Of a stretch of 51,832 nt of DNA, positions 8,084 through 18,300 are shown piece after piece. Below the pieces are notes generated by a model, which searched no databases, had not been told where the DNA came from, and worked only from the letters and a program-made list of their open reading frames with translations. Both the position numbers and the translations under genes were made by a program. Position 1 is the first letter of the stretch. Each line of letters opens with the position of its first letter. This stretch comes from Lachnospiraceae bacterium UBA3282 (GTDB taxonomy: Bacteria > Bacillota > Clostridia > Lachnospirales > Lachnospiraceae), in NCBI GenBank assembly GCA_002361735.1, contig DETS01000105.1, forward strand, positions 1-51,832. The letters run 5' to 3'.

Positions 8084-9358
8084 ATGATGAAGAAAGAAAC
8101 GATCTGCATACAGTCGGGGTGGCAGCCGAAGAACGGAGAGCCGCGCGTGCTCCCGATCTACCAGAGCACGACCTTTAAGTATGAGAGCTCCGAGCAGATG
8201 GGACGGCTCTTTGATCTGGAGGAGAGCGGGTATTTCTATACCAGATTGCAGAATCCGACGAATGACTGCGTGGCGCAGAAGATATGTGAATTAGAGGGCG
8301 GCGTTGCCGCTATGCTCACGTCTTCCGGACAGGCGGCGAATCACTATGCCGTCTTCAATATCTGTGAGGCGGGCGACCATGTAGTGATGAGTTCGACCGT
8401 GTATGGCGGCAGTTTTAATCTGATCACCTGTACCATGAAGAAAATGGGGATTGAATGCACCGTAGTGGATCCTGACGCTTCCGAAGAAGAACTTAGCAAA
8501 GCATTTCGGGACAATACAAAGTGTGTGTTTGCAGAGACCATTGCGAACCCGGCATTGGTGGTTCTCGATATCGAGAAATTTGCAAGGCTGGCGCATGCAC
8601 ATCAGGTGCCGCTGATCGTGGATAATACCTTTGCTACCCCCATCAACTGTAATCCTTTTGTGTGGGGCGCGGATATCGTGACGCATTCCACCACGAAATA
8701 CATGGACGGACATGCCATGTCTGTGGGCGGCTGTATCGTGGATTCCGGCAATTTTGACTGGGCGGCTTATCCGGATAAGTTTCCGGGGCTTTGTACGCCG
8801 GACGAGTCCTACCACGGCATCGTCTATACGAAAAAATTCGGTAAGGCGGCATATATCACGAAGGCGACCAGCCAGTTGATGCGCGATCTGGGTTCCATCC
8901 AGTCGCCGCAGAATGCCTTCCTTTTGAATGTGGGGCTGGAAACGCTTCCCCTGCGTGTGGAAAGGCATTGTTATAACGCGTTGAAATGTGCGGAGTTTCT
9001 GGAGGCGCATGAAAAGGTTGCCTGGGTAAACTATCCCGGGCTGCCCGGAAATAAATACTATGAATTGGCAAAAAAGTATATGCCTAACGGTACCTGCGGC
9101 GTGATTTCTTTCGGCTTAAAGGGCGGGAGAGAGGCGGCTGCGAAAATGATGGACCGCCTGCAGCTGGCTGCGATCGTGACCCATGTTGCCGACGCCCGCA
9201 CGAGCGTGCTGCACCCGGCAAGCCATACGCACAGGCAGATGAACGACGAACAGCTTAGAGAAGCGGGAGTAGCGCCCGATCTCATCAGGCTCTCTGTGGG
9301 TATTGAACACATTGACGATATCATTGCGGATCTTGCACAGGCAATTTCGGCTGTATAG
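8084..9358 (+). CDS. metY: O-acetylhomoserine sulfhydrylase-type PLP enzyme
   Basis: Cys/Met metabolism PLP enzyme. O-acetylhomoserine sulfhydrylases make homocysteine directly from O-acetylhomoserine and sulfide. The 424-residue protein starts KKETICIQSGWQP, has the PLP-phosphate loop SSGQAANHYA, LIVDNTFATP, and the Schiff-base lysine K205 in HSTTKYMDGH. The insertion between about 220 and 250 (WAAYPDKFPGLCTPDESYHG) and the overall length, longer than cystathionine gamma-synthase or beta-lyase (about 380-400), favour MetY over those relatives. AGGGAGAG precedes two adjacent ATGs at 8084 and 8087; either could be used. It fits with the metH-like gene at the window end. Confidence 0.88.
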   Translation: MMKKETICIQSGWQPKNGEPRVLPIYQSTTFKYESSEQMGRLFDLEESGYFYTRLQNPTNDCVAQKICELEGGVAAMLTSSGQAANHYAVFNICEAGDHVVMSSTVYGGSFNLITCTMKKMGIECTVVDPDASEEELSKAFRDNTKCVFAETIANPALVVLDIEKFARLAHAHQVPLIVDNTFATPINCNPFVWGADIVTHSTTKYMDGHAMSVGGCIVDSGNFDWAAYPDKFPGLCTPDESYHGIVYTKKFGKAAYITKATSQLMRDLGSIQSPQNAFLLNVGLETLPLRVERHCYNALKCAEFLEAHEKVAWVNYPGLPGNKYYELAKKYMPNGTCGVISFGLKGGREAAAKMMDRLQLAAIVTHVADARTSVLHPASHTHRQMNDEQLREAGVAPDLIRLSVGIEHIDDIIADLAQAISAV

Positions 9359-9382
9359 GACCGCATAGAAAAGGATGAAGCT

Positions 9383-10858
9383 ATGACTTATCGGAAAACA
9401 CGGTTGAGCTATGTGATTTGGACGCTCTATACCTGTATTTGCGTGATGCTTTTAGCCTTTGTTGGCTATTCCGTCTATGACACTTACGTGAAGGCAGCTC
9501 CCGCAAAGCTGGGAGCATTGCTTATATTTCCGTTGTTTGTGTGTATCTATCTGGCACTTAAAAAGAGTGCGCTTGCACTCAGAAAAAGACAAAGCATCTC
9601 CGCTCACAGTAAGCAGATGATAGAGGCATTTTGTGTGTCGGTGGCTTTTGTATTCGGATTTCTTGTGAGACTTCGCATGTTCCGTTATGCCGAAGTGATT
9701 CTTTCTTCCGCGGAGACACTCGGCGGCGGTTTCCTGGAAAGAGCCTTTGTGCGGGCGGGTGAGCGTATCGAGCCGATTGCGCACGGGGTCAGTTATCTGT
9801 ATGTTCTCATGCTGTCCGGGGTCTTTTATTTTCTGGGAAACAGCGTGGGGGCGGCAATCTTTTTGCAGATCGTGCTGCAGTTTATTTCCATGTTTTTGGC
9901 ATATCATCTGATGAAGGCTGCATCCGGGCAGTTTGCGGCCTGTTCGGTCCTCCTTTTGATGGCGTTTTCACCGGTTTATGTGGAAAGGACGGCGTCGATT
10001 ACCCCGGAATGCCTGTTCCTTCTTTTGTATTTATGCGGGCTGGCGGCTGTCGTTTTTTACGTGCGGGCAGTGCTTTCGGATCAACCTGCTTTTCAGAATG
10101 TTTTTATGGCGGTTCTGCCGGGAATCGCAATCGGCGTTTTGACTTTTTTGGAACTGTCTATCGTCACAGTTCTCGCTTTTCTTGCGGTACTTTTTATAGG
10201 AGAAAGAGGAGAAAAGCAAGCGGGTGAGCCGTGGAAAAACATCCTGCGCCTTTTGCTGGCAATCGTGTCTGGCGCAGCAGGATTCTTTATTTCGGTTGCT
10301 ATAGATGCCGCCGCAAGCGGCGTATCCCTCGAAAGGAGCCTGGATGTCTGGCGTTATCCCTATTTACAGACTTTCGGCCCGTTGTTTCATTTGGGAGAAC
10401 TCTATGGAAATGTCCTGTTTTGCGGTGTTCTCATTCTGGCGGCATCTTTTTTGATATATGAGTTTTCTAAGAGCGGGAAGGTGCAGGATTGTTCCCCCTG
10501 GCTTTTTTTCTGCATCATTTCTACGCCCTTTCTCTTATGGGAAGTATGGACGGTTGAAATCTCCAATCTGGCGCTCTTTTTCTGGAGTGTGGCGGCAGCT
10601 CTCGGAATCAAAAACTGTGTGTTCGGCAAAAAAGCTGAGGTGATGCAGGCGAAGATCGAGCAGATCAATGCGGCGGCAGAACCCGTTCCCGCGGCGGCGC
10701 CTGCGACTGACTCGGTACAAAAACCGCGGTTTCTGGAAAATCCCCTGCCTTTGCCCAAAAAACACGTAAAAAAGGAGATGGATTACGATTATCCCGTGGC
10801 GCCGGAGCTGATGCACTTTGACTTGGAAACGGCGGATGGAGATGATTTTCCTTTGTAA
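9383..10858 (+). CDS. Multi-spanning membrane protein, possibly GT-C glycosyltransferase-like
   Basis: 491 residues with about ten to twelve hydrophobic helices. Segments such as LGGGFLERAFVRAGERIEPIAHGVSYLYVLMLSGVFYFLGN and PVYVERTASITPECLFLLLYLCGL resemble the layout of dolichyl-phosphate-mannose-type (GT-C fold) membrane transferases, but I see no decisive catalytic DxD or DE motif in the first loop, so this is only a suggestion. A cytosolic tail from about residue 415 is rich in Ala and Pro, then has a basic-to-acidic ending (KKHVKKEMDYDYPVAPELMH, then an Asp-rich end) that looks like a binding motif. The start at 9383 follows AAAAGGATG. A strong terminator follows. Confidence 0.65.
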   Translation: MTYRKTRLSYVIWTLYTCICVMLLAFVGYSVYDTYVKAAPAKLGALLIFPLFVCIYLALKKSALALRKRQSISAHSKQMIEAFCVSVAFVFGFLVRLRMFRYAEVILSSAETLGGGFLERAFVRAGERIEPIAHGVSYLYVLMLSGVFYFLGNSVGAAIFLQIVLQFISMFLAYHLMKAASGQFAACSVLLLMAFSPVYVERTASITPECLFLLLYLCGLAAVVFYVRAVLSDQPAFQNVFMAVLPGIAIGVLTFLELSIVTVLAFLAVLFIGERGEKQAGEPWKNILRLLLAIVSGAAGFFISVAIDAAASGVSLERSLDVWRYPYLQTFGPLFHLGELYGNVLFCGVLILAASFLIYEFSKSGKVQDCSPWLFFCIISTPFLLWEVWTVEISNLALFFWSVAAALGIKNCVFGKKAEVMQAKIEQINAAAEPVPAAAPATDSVQKPRFLENPLPLPKKHVKKEMDYDYPVAPELMHFDLETADGDDFPL

Positions 10859-10929
10859 ATTCTTACCGAAATAGAAAGAAGGGTTGATTGCCTGCATAGA
10901 ATTTCCGAAAACAGCGATACTGATATTAG

Positions 10930-10957
10930 AAAAGAACCCATTTCAGGGTTCTTTTTA
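10930..10957 (+). terminator. Rho-independent terminator
   Basis: AAAAGAACCC (10930-10939), six-base loop, GGGTTCTTTT, then further T. This is a perfect ten-base stem with a T tail. It closes the transcript of the membrane protein gene and isolates tepA. Confidence 0.88.
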
Positions 10958-10997
10958 TTCGGGAAATATGGCATGAAAACAGGAGGTATCACTGGTT

Positions 10998-11729
10998 ATG
11001 GGAAATCAAAAAGACAATAAAAATAAGAGTGAACGCAACAGGGACGAGAACGAGAAGGAAAAAAGAAGGGAGAACGAAAAGCAGAAAGACGAACGTGTCG
11101 AGAAAATAGGGCAGATGACGCTTGACGAGAACAGAGAGCATCACAAGATTCATCTGCTCACCATCATCGGCGAGGTGGAGGGGCATGATAACTTAAACAG
11201 CAACGCAAAGACCACCAAGTACGAGCACATCCTGCCGCAGCTTGCAGCCATTGAGGACAGCAGCGAGGTAGATGGAGTGTTGATTCTGCTGAATACCATG
11301 GGCGGTGATGTGGAAGCCGGACTTGCCATTGCGGAAATGATTGCTTCTCTGAGCAAGCCAACGGTATCTCTGGTGCTGGGCGGCAGCCATTCCATCGGGG
11401 TACCGATCGCGGTGAGCACGGATTATTCTTACATTGTGCCGACAGGCACCATGGTCATCCATCCGGTGCGCCTTAGCGGCATGGTGATCGGGGTCCAGCA
11501 GACCTTTGATTATTTTAAGCAGATCCAGAACCGCATCACGGGCTTTGTCTGCAGCCATTGCAGGATTCCCAAGCCGCGGCTGGAGGAGCTGATGATGGAG
11601 ACGGGAATGCTCACGAAGGATGTCGGCACCGTGCTGGTGGGTCGGGAAGCCGTGGATGAGGGCATCATCTGTGAGGTGGGCGGTATTCGGGATGCGATCG
11701 GAAAACTGCATGATATGATCCGTTCATGA
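10998..11729 (+). CDS. tepA: TepA/ClpP-like serine protease
   Basis: ClpP-fold protein of the TepA (translocation-enhancing protein, YmfB) family. After a very charged, Lys/Glu-rich N-terminus (residues 1-45) come ITIIGEVEGH-like strands, LLNTMGGDVEAGLAIAEMIA, the nucleophile Ser in GGSHSIGVPIAV, the His in TGTMVIHPVRL, and a C-terminal ClpP-like helix with MLTKDVGTVLVGREAVDEGII. No signal peptide is visible. GGAGGT ten bases before the ATG sets the start. In B. subtilis tepA lies just upstream of spoIIIE; here the next housekeeping gene is also ftsK/spoIIIE, with the giant surface-protein gene between them. Confidence 0.88.
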   Translation: MGNQKDNKNKSERNRDENEKEKRRENEKQKDERVEKIGQMTLDENREHHKIHLLTIIGEVEGHDNLNSNAKTTKYEHILPQLAAIEDSSEVDGVLILLNTMGGDVEAGLAIAEMIASLSKPTVSLVLGGSHSIGVPIAVSTDYSYIVPTGTMVIHPVRLSGMVIGVQQTFDYFKQIQNRITGFVCSHCRIPKPRLEELMMETGMLTKDVGTVLVGREAVDEGIICEVGGIRDAIGKLHDMIRS

Positions 11730-11903
11730 GACTTGTTTTCCTTAAAAAATTTTGTGCAGTCTGCCGAAAAATTTTGCTTCTTTCGCGTATCGGATTAGTT
11801 TTGTTTAACAAAAGCATTGTGTAGCTGTACAAAAAACCCCAAAATGTTGTATCTATATGATGGATTCAGGTACCGAAAAACGATTTGCGACGCGTGGAAA
11901 TAT

Positions 11904-11933
11904 TTGACAATCCTGCTTTTTCTGCGGTAAACT
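11904..11933 (+). promoter_or_regulatory. Promoter for the giant surface protein
   Basis: TTGACA (11904-11909), 18-base spacer, TAAACT (11928-11933), about 50 bases before the start at 11983. The -10 hexamer matches those of the divergent pair near 3.2 kb. The 170 bases upstream hold no gene. They contain a near-perfect palindrome TTTTGTT-T-AACAAAA (11799-11813) and two copies of AAAAATTTTG (around 11745 and 11768) that could be regulator sites, though nothing proves it. Confidence 0.65.
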
Positions 11934-11982
11934 ATAAGGCAATGACTACATTTAATATTACCGTGAAGGAGAGGCGACAGAA

Positions 11983-12312
11983 ATGAAGAAACTGTATGGG
12001 AAAGGCAAACAAATGCTTTCTGTGTTGTTGGCAGTGGCGATGATGCTTACCTGTGTGCCGCAGACGGGAATGACTGTCTTGGCTGCGCCGGAGGACGCTG
12101 CTGCGTTTTCACAGGAAGAACAGCCGCAGGATGGCGAAATGCCGGCCGGCGAAGAAGAACAGGAAGAAGAACAGAAAGAAGAGGAAAATCCGATAGAGGA
12201 TGAAAATCCGAAAGAAGAGGAAAATCCGAAAGACGAAAACGGAAAACCTTCTGAGGGGGATCCTCAAAAAGGACAGGATCCGAAAATGCCCGAAAATCTA
12301 GGGGGGGGGTGA
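11983..12312 (+). CDS. Giant surface protein, first part: signal peptide and acidic leader, cut off at the G9 tract
   Basis: This frame begins with strong AAGGAGAGG before ATG at 11983. It encodes a classic Sec signal peptide: MKKLYGKGKQ, a hydrophobic core LSVLLAVAMMLT, and likely cleavage after TVLAA. A Glu/Pro/Lys/Asn-rich low-complexity stretch follows, including three 18-bp repeats. The frame runs into nine G (12301-12309) and stops at TGA 12310-12312, giving 109 residues. Removing one G, or adding two, would read L-G-G-G-E-P-S-A-D-P and continue without a stop into the frame that ends at 23320, giving a protein of about 3,778 residues (G8). As sequenced the gene is OFF. I read it as the 5' part of one phase-variable gene, not a separate small protein. 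A sequencing error in the homopolymer is the main alternative. Confidence 0.85.
   Translation: MKKLYGKGKQMLSVLLAVAMMLTCVPQTGMTVLAAPEDAAAFSQEEQPQDGEMPAGEEEQEEEQKEEENPIEDENPKEEENPKDENGKPSEGDPQKGQDPKMPENLGGG
12181..12234 (+). repeat. Three 18-bp tandem repeats in the leader
   Basis: Units 12181-12198, 12199-12216 and 12217-12234 share the core GAAAATCCGA and differ at a few bases. Each encodes a hexapeptide of type (E/D)ENP(I/K)(E/D). The unit keeps the reading frame, so copy-number change would alter leader length without disrupting the protein. Confidence 0.8.
12301..12309 (+). repeat. Poly-G tract (G9) at the frame switch
   Basis: Nine consecutive G between ...AATCTA and TGAGCC. In the signal-peptide frame it reads GGG-GGG-GGG-TGA. 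The long downstream frame is open right up to the tract but is closed by TAG at 12299-12301 just before it, so the two frames meet exactly here. G8 and G11 join them. G10 would stop at a TAG a few dozen bases further on. Confidence 0.9.
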
Positions 12313-12379
12313 GCCTTCGGCAGATCCCGCAGATCCCGAAGAATCTGTAGGCGGGGAAGATACGTCCGACATTTCGGTT

Positions 12380-15300
12380 GTGGATGTGGAGGCGGAAGAA
12401 GACGCTTCTTCTGACACCGAAGCCCCAACCCCGAATGACGAAACGGTTGCTCTTAATGGAAAACATCATGTTACCATCAAAAAGTTCTTGGATAAGGATC
12501 ATAAACAGAGTGAGTCATCAGCTCCTTTCAAGAGCGTAAGCTATACCATTACAAAATCGGCTGATGAGACACAGAAGGTGTCCGGCGGCGAGATCCCTTA
12601 CAACAGGACAGAGGTTGATCTTGCGTCTGACGAGACATTGACTATATTGGTCGATGTAGAAGAGGGATATGACGCCTCGGCTTACAAGTACTGGAAGGAA
12701 CAGGGAAGAAATTTATATGTTAAAGATGAGAATAGCAATGAAAACGGCGAAAAAACAGATAAATTTTATAAGTATGTAATAAATGTGAGCGACATCGGAA
12801 ATAATACGGATATTAAGCTTGTTGCGAAAAAACTGGTTTCTTTCAAGATTGCGCTTGATGAAGCCACAAAAGAGCACATCGAAAGTGTGCACAGTTATGG
12901 CAGCTATGGATATAATAATGAATTTGGTTCCAAATTTGATACGATTTTTACGGATGGGAATGAAAGTGTTAAAAGTTGGGTTGATGCCAGTGGAGCGTGG
13001 ACTCAAACAAAAGATTCACTGGAAAAAATACATAAGTATAGTGATGATGCTAATAATCTCGATTATGGATATTTTTTCTATGCCATACCGGAAGACGGTT
13101 ACGAGATAGCGGTTTCGCCTGAAAATCCGGGCAACATCATATCGGAAAGAAAAGACGGTAAATATTATTTTCAAATCAGGGTGATGGATACGGATAAAAA
13201 CAACTACATCATCACCGCAAAGGAAAAATCGCCCTGCACCCTCACCATCCCCGATTCCTCCGCGCTTACGGAAGCCGGGATCGAAAAGGTGCAGTGGACG
13301 GATACCTTAGATGAGGCCAATGTGACTGCTGCGAAGTGGAATGACTTCAGCGCTTCAAAGGCATCCTCCGCTAAGAGCAAAATCTATCTGAAGGTAACGC
13401 CGGCGGCAGGCTATGACATGCCTAAAATCTATCCAACCTATGGCGGCAAAGAGGATGCTGCGCCTGTAACGGTAACCGGAACGGCGCCTGATCAATATTA
13501 TGCGCTCGATCTGAAGGACAATCTCTCCCTGCGGTTTGAGCCTGTGCTGAGTGAGTATACCATTACGATCACGAAGGATCCTAATGTTAAAACGGTATAT
13601 TATACCAAAGACAATGGTAAAAAAGTAAAGGTAGAATTTGATCCGAATGGAACGATCGAGAAAGTTACCTGCAAAAACACCGTCCTTTTGGAAATGGAAA
13701 TGGAGGGTGCTTCACGCGTTACGTTAACGGAGACGCCTGATGGCGAAGCGGCGTCGGAACCGAAAGAGCCCGAATACAACACCTATTCCAAACGCTATGA
13801 ATATGAGCTTAAGGACATCAAGGCGAATGTCGCCGTTGCGCTGACCTCTGAGGCATTGTCTTCTGTCACGATGCCTGACGCCAAAGATCTCGCAAACGTC
13901 AGTGAGATCAAGTATGCGACGAGGAAGATGGGGGCAGGCACTGCTCTGAGATGGATTCCCGCAGTGGTGGGAGAAATCATTTCGTATCCGAGTGTGAATG
14001 ACTTCTATCTTCAGATCATACCGAAGAAGGGGTATCAGTGCAGTCTCGGTTATGTGAGCGGTGAGGGAGAAGGTGCGACAACGATACCTATCGAAAAAGA
14101 AAGCGGCACAAATTATTACAAGCTGTCGGCTGCGGCTAACGGGAACAAACTGACGATTGCCTATGAAGCGCTGACCGATACCAAAGAACTCACCATAAAT
14201 CTTAATGTGGATAAATCCATTAAGAATGCGCTCCGCGATCTCGCGTATTCCACGACGGATGCAAGCGACGAGGACAGCTGGGTCACCTTGGGAACCGCGA
14301 AAGAGGAGCAGACGATTCAGAACCTTGCCAAGGATTCCGTGGTTTATTTCCGTGCGAACGTAAAACCCGGCTATGATTGCGTAATTGCAAAGACGACTCC
14401 GTCGGAAACGATCACGCCTGTTAACGGTGTGTACGCAATTACTATGAGCGATGACGCGGCGATCACTGTGACGGTTACGGAAACGGCGCAGACGGTAAAA
14501 TACAGTAAGAACTTAGGGACGGAGGCGGATGGCACCGCGATAACGGAAGCCAACGTGTTCGAGGGCGGCAGCATTAAACTCACGCGGAGAGATAAAGACG
14601 GTAAAACGGAGGAGTTAGAAGATAGTGCTATTGCCGCGGATGGTACGATTACCCCTGCACCCGGAAAAGAGATTACCTGCAATGACACCCTTACTTTGTC
14701 CTTTACGCCGAAGGCAGGCTATAAGGTGACCGTCACCAAGAAAGTCACCGAGAAGAAAGAGGAGCATATTTATTATGCCGGGGATAAATGTGATTATCAG
14801 ATCACCAATATCACGGCGGAAACCACGATTACCGTGGAGGCGGAAAAACTGCAGACGCTTACGATTAAGGGCGGCGAGCAGATCAAAGAGGTGCGGTATG
14901 CGGTTACGTCTGCGTCGCTTGCGGAGGCGCCTGCGGAAGAGGTGATGATCAAAGAGCTCCCGAGCGGTCTGGAATGGCAGACGGCGGAGACGATCGGAAA
15001 CATTAGAATCGTAAATATTGGCAAAGACGAGAAGGTATATCTGCTGGCATTGCCCGAGGAGCACTATACGGCTGCGGGTTCGTATCAGGAGGGGGATCCT
15101 GCGAAAGAAAAGCCGTTACCGGTGAAGTTTTATGAAGAAACGGGAAAGACCTATACCTATTTCGAAAAGATCGATCCGGCAATCGGGGAAGTGACTCTCA
15201 AAGCAGAGCCTAAGAAATATACGGTCACTGTAGAGAAAGATGCTTCCGTAAAAAACGTTGCCGTGACGTATACGGACGATAAAGACACTCCGATTACCCC

Positions 15301-18300
15301 TGATACGCCCGGCATTGCAGGGAAAGACAGCTTTTCTCTTACGAATACCGACACGCTGAAGATGTCGTTTTCGCTGGCGGAGAGTTATCAGCCTCTCGTG
15401 ACCGTGGCGGGGAAAGAACAGACCGGATCAAGCGAACAGGATACCGGTGTTTTGGGGAATTTGCAGTATACTTATGAAATCAAGAATTTCACCGCTGATA
15501 CGCAGATCAAGATCGAGGCAAAACGCGCCTCTTACAAGATAAACAGTTTCCTGCTGCCCAGAGCGCTTGACGGTCTGGGACAGGAGGCGGTTGCGGGCGT
15601 CACCGTAAAGCGGGGAAATGTGGCTGTTTTGAATGGAAAGGACTTTAGCATTTCCGCAGGAAGCGATCTGGTCTTTACGGTGGAGGGCGTTGACGAGAAG
15701 CATCGTCCGGAGGTGTCTTACCGGACAAAGGTGGCAGTTTCTCCGGCAGCTCCTGCGCCGGATGCTTACAAAGCAGAATTTCGCCGCAAAGAGACCGTAG
15801 ACGGTAAGGATGCCTATACCTATCGGATCACTGCCAAAATGATCGAAGAAATCAAAGATGATGTGACGATCGTTGTGGAGGTGCGCAAAAAAGACGAGCA
15901 GGCGACGGTCAAGGCGGATACGGGAATCACACATGTAAAGGCAGTACTCGGCGAGAAGGACGGAAAGTATACCGTGGATCTTACTTCCGACTCCGCGGAG
16001 CTGGCGGAAGACGCGGCATATTCCTTTAAGGTCACAGCGGATACATACTTTAAAGTGAAAACAGTCACCGTTAAAAACGCTGCCGGAGCGGATAACGACA
16101 GCTTAAAGGTAAGCGGCACCGGTCAGAATGCGGTTTATTCCTTTACCGTGGGGGCGGGAGAAAACATTATCCATGTTACCACGGAGGAAGATCCCGAGCA
16201 GATGAACCGATTGAAATTAAATCTGGTGGGGGATGCGGAATCTGTTACATTTGCTCTGGCGACTGAGGGAGCAGATGATGATCTTGAGATAAGAAAAAAT
16301 GGGATGCCTGTTGCCTTTTCTGCGGATGGAAGTCTGGCAACCTTAAATAAGGTGGTGGTCGTAACGATTACCCCGAAAGATAAAGACAGATACGAGCTGG
16401 CTCTGGATCAGGATAGGAAGCCGAAGGTGTCCGTGTCCGGACCGGACGGCGCAAAGGTAACTGCGACATTCAACGAGGAGACAGGCGCCGCAGAGTGCAG
16501 GGTTACCCTCGTCTCGAAAAAGACGGTTACCCTGCGGGTGGAGACAAAGGTAAAAGCCCTGGAGAATGCTAAGAAGGTCAGTTTTGTGCAGGATGAGAAA
16601 GTATCTCATGTAACAAGCCTGCGTGTGGACAGTCAGGAGAACAGCGACGGCGAGAGCCTGGTTGTCAGGGAAAAGGGCACCGAGAGTACCTATACCATGA
16701 AACCGGGTGTGGAGAAACTCAGATTTACCTTAAATACCACGGTACCCTACGCTCCTGCGGTGACGTACTTTGGCAGAACTTTGAAGCATGAGGGAAAACC
16801 GGTTTGGAACGAGGACGGCACCAGAACCTGGCAGTATGCGATCGTGGCAGGGGAGCTGTCTGACAACGATGCGGAAATAAAGATCGAGGAGACGGAGGAG
16901 AAGCGAAAGCTTACCCTAGAGTATGATCCGAATCGGATGGATGTGACGGTAAAGGACGGGACGAAACAAATATATCCCACGACTGAACCCCCCGCCGGAG
17001 GAGAAATATCCGCTCTCCCTGAGGGCACGACATTGACCGTATTGGTCGAAGCAAAGGAAGGCTTTGGCATCACGAACATTGAGACCAAAAAGGACGGCGC
17101 ACAGGAGCCGTTCACGGACGCGTTACAAGGCGTCGAATCCTACCGATTCCGGCTCGATCTTTTGGAAAATACCACAGTGACGATTGACGCCGGGGAGATC
17201 GTCCACAGCGTGAAGGTAGAGGATGTCAACGGAATTGAAATGAAGAAAAATGTGGTCGGCGAGTACGATTTAAGCTGCGGCGAAAAATACCGGATCAGTG
17301 CGTCCGTCGGTAAGAGCGGGACAGTGACCTTCACGGAGGCGAAGCTTTTCCGCGATCAGGAGGAACTCGAGGGACCTTCTGATGATATGAAGGATGAGAG
17401 CGCGCTCTGGCGCTGCAGCATAAAAAACACGGCAAAGGGAGAGACGAGACCGCTGTTTATTTTCTCCGACCGCTTGAAAAAGGGCAAGTATACGCTGGCA
17501 CTTACGAGAAAAGGTGCGGAAGAGGAGCCTTTGATCTGCTATCTGAATCTGTATCAGCCCATAGAGGATAAGAAGGTAAAGATCGGCAACGGCGGCGATA
17601 TCGTACAGGCAGCGGATACCACACAGTCCTACCCTGTCACTGTCAATAAGGGTGCGTCCGCGGACAACATCCTGGTTGCGGTGAGAGAGAAAGATCCCAA
17701 CGAGAGCACGGGAAAAGATATTGATTGGAAAGAAGAATCAGCAGCAAAAGTCATTACGAAGCAGCCCGAAATCCGTGACGGCAGACTGGAAATCACTACG
17801 GGGCGTGTGGTAAATGAAAGTTATTGGCTGCTGTTCTACACAAAGAAGCCGAACGCCGAATTGGCAAACGGTAAAGTAGATGAGGAAGACAGAATCTATC
17901 TGAAGAAGAAAGATAAGTTTTTCACGGTGAAGGTGACGGCGGGGCATCTCTTTCAGGAAAATGTGAAGCCGACCGTGAAGCTGGAGTCCGCGTCGGATAT
18001 CGACCTGACCCTTACGCTGGGGGCAAAGAATATCGCCGTTCCCAATGAAACGCGGGTGTTCTACGAGGTAATCCTCACGGCGGAGCCTCCGGTAGCGGGA
18101 GTTCAGAGAACGGTCGTGAAGTATGTGGAGAAGGTCGGCGACAGCCAGACAGTAACGATTCCGGTAGCGGATGAGGGAATCGAAAAAGGGGATGGCAAGG
18201 TATGTAAGTTTGGTGTCAGCGCGCGGCTTATACATGCGAATTTGACCAAAGAGGAAAAGCTGGAGGATCATCTGACCGGCAGGACAGAGAACAATGCGGG

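Noticed and set aside
8075..8090. SAM riboswitch or T-box before metY
   Set aside because: The gap after yebC is nine bases; no leader exists.
12380..12400. GTG at 12380 as the true start of an independent giant gene
   Set aside because: No binding site or signal peptide lies there, and the open frame extends upstream exactly to the G tract, where a signal-peptide frame with a strong start meets it. One gene split by the tract explains both better.
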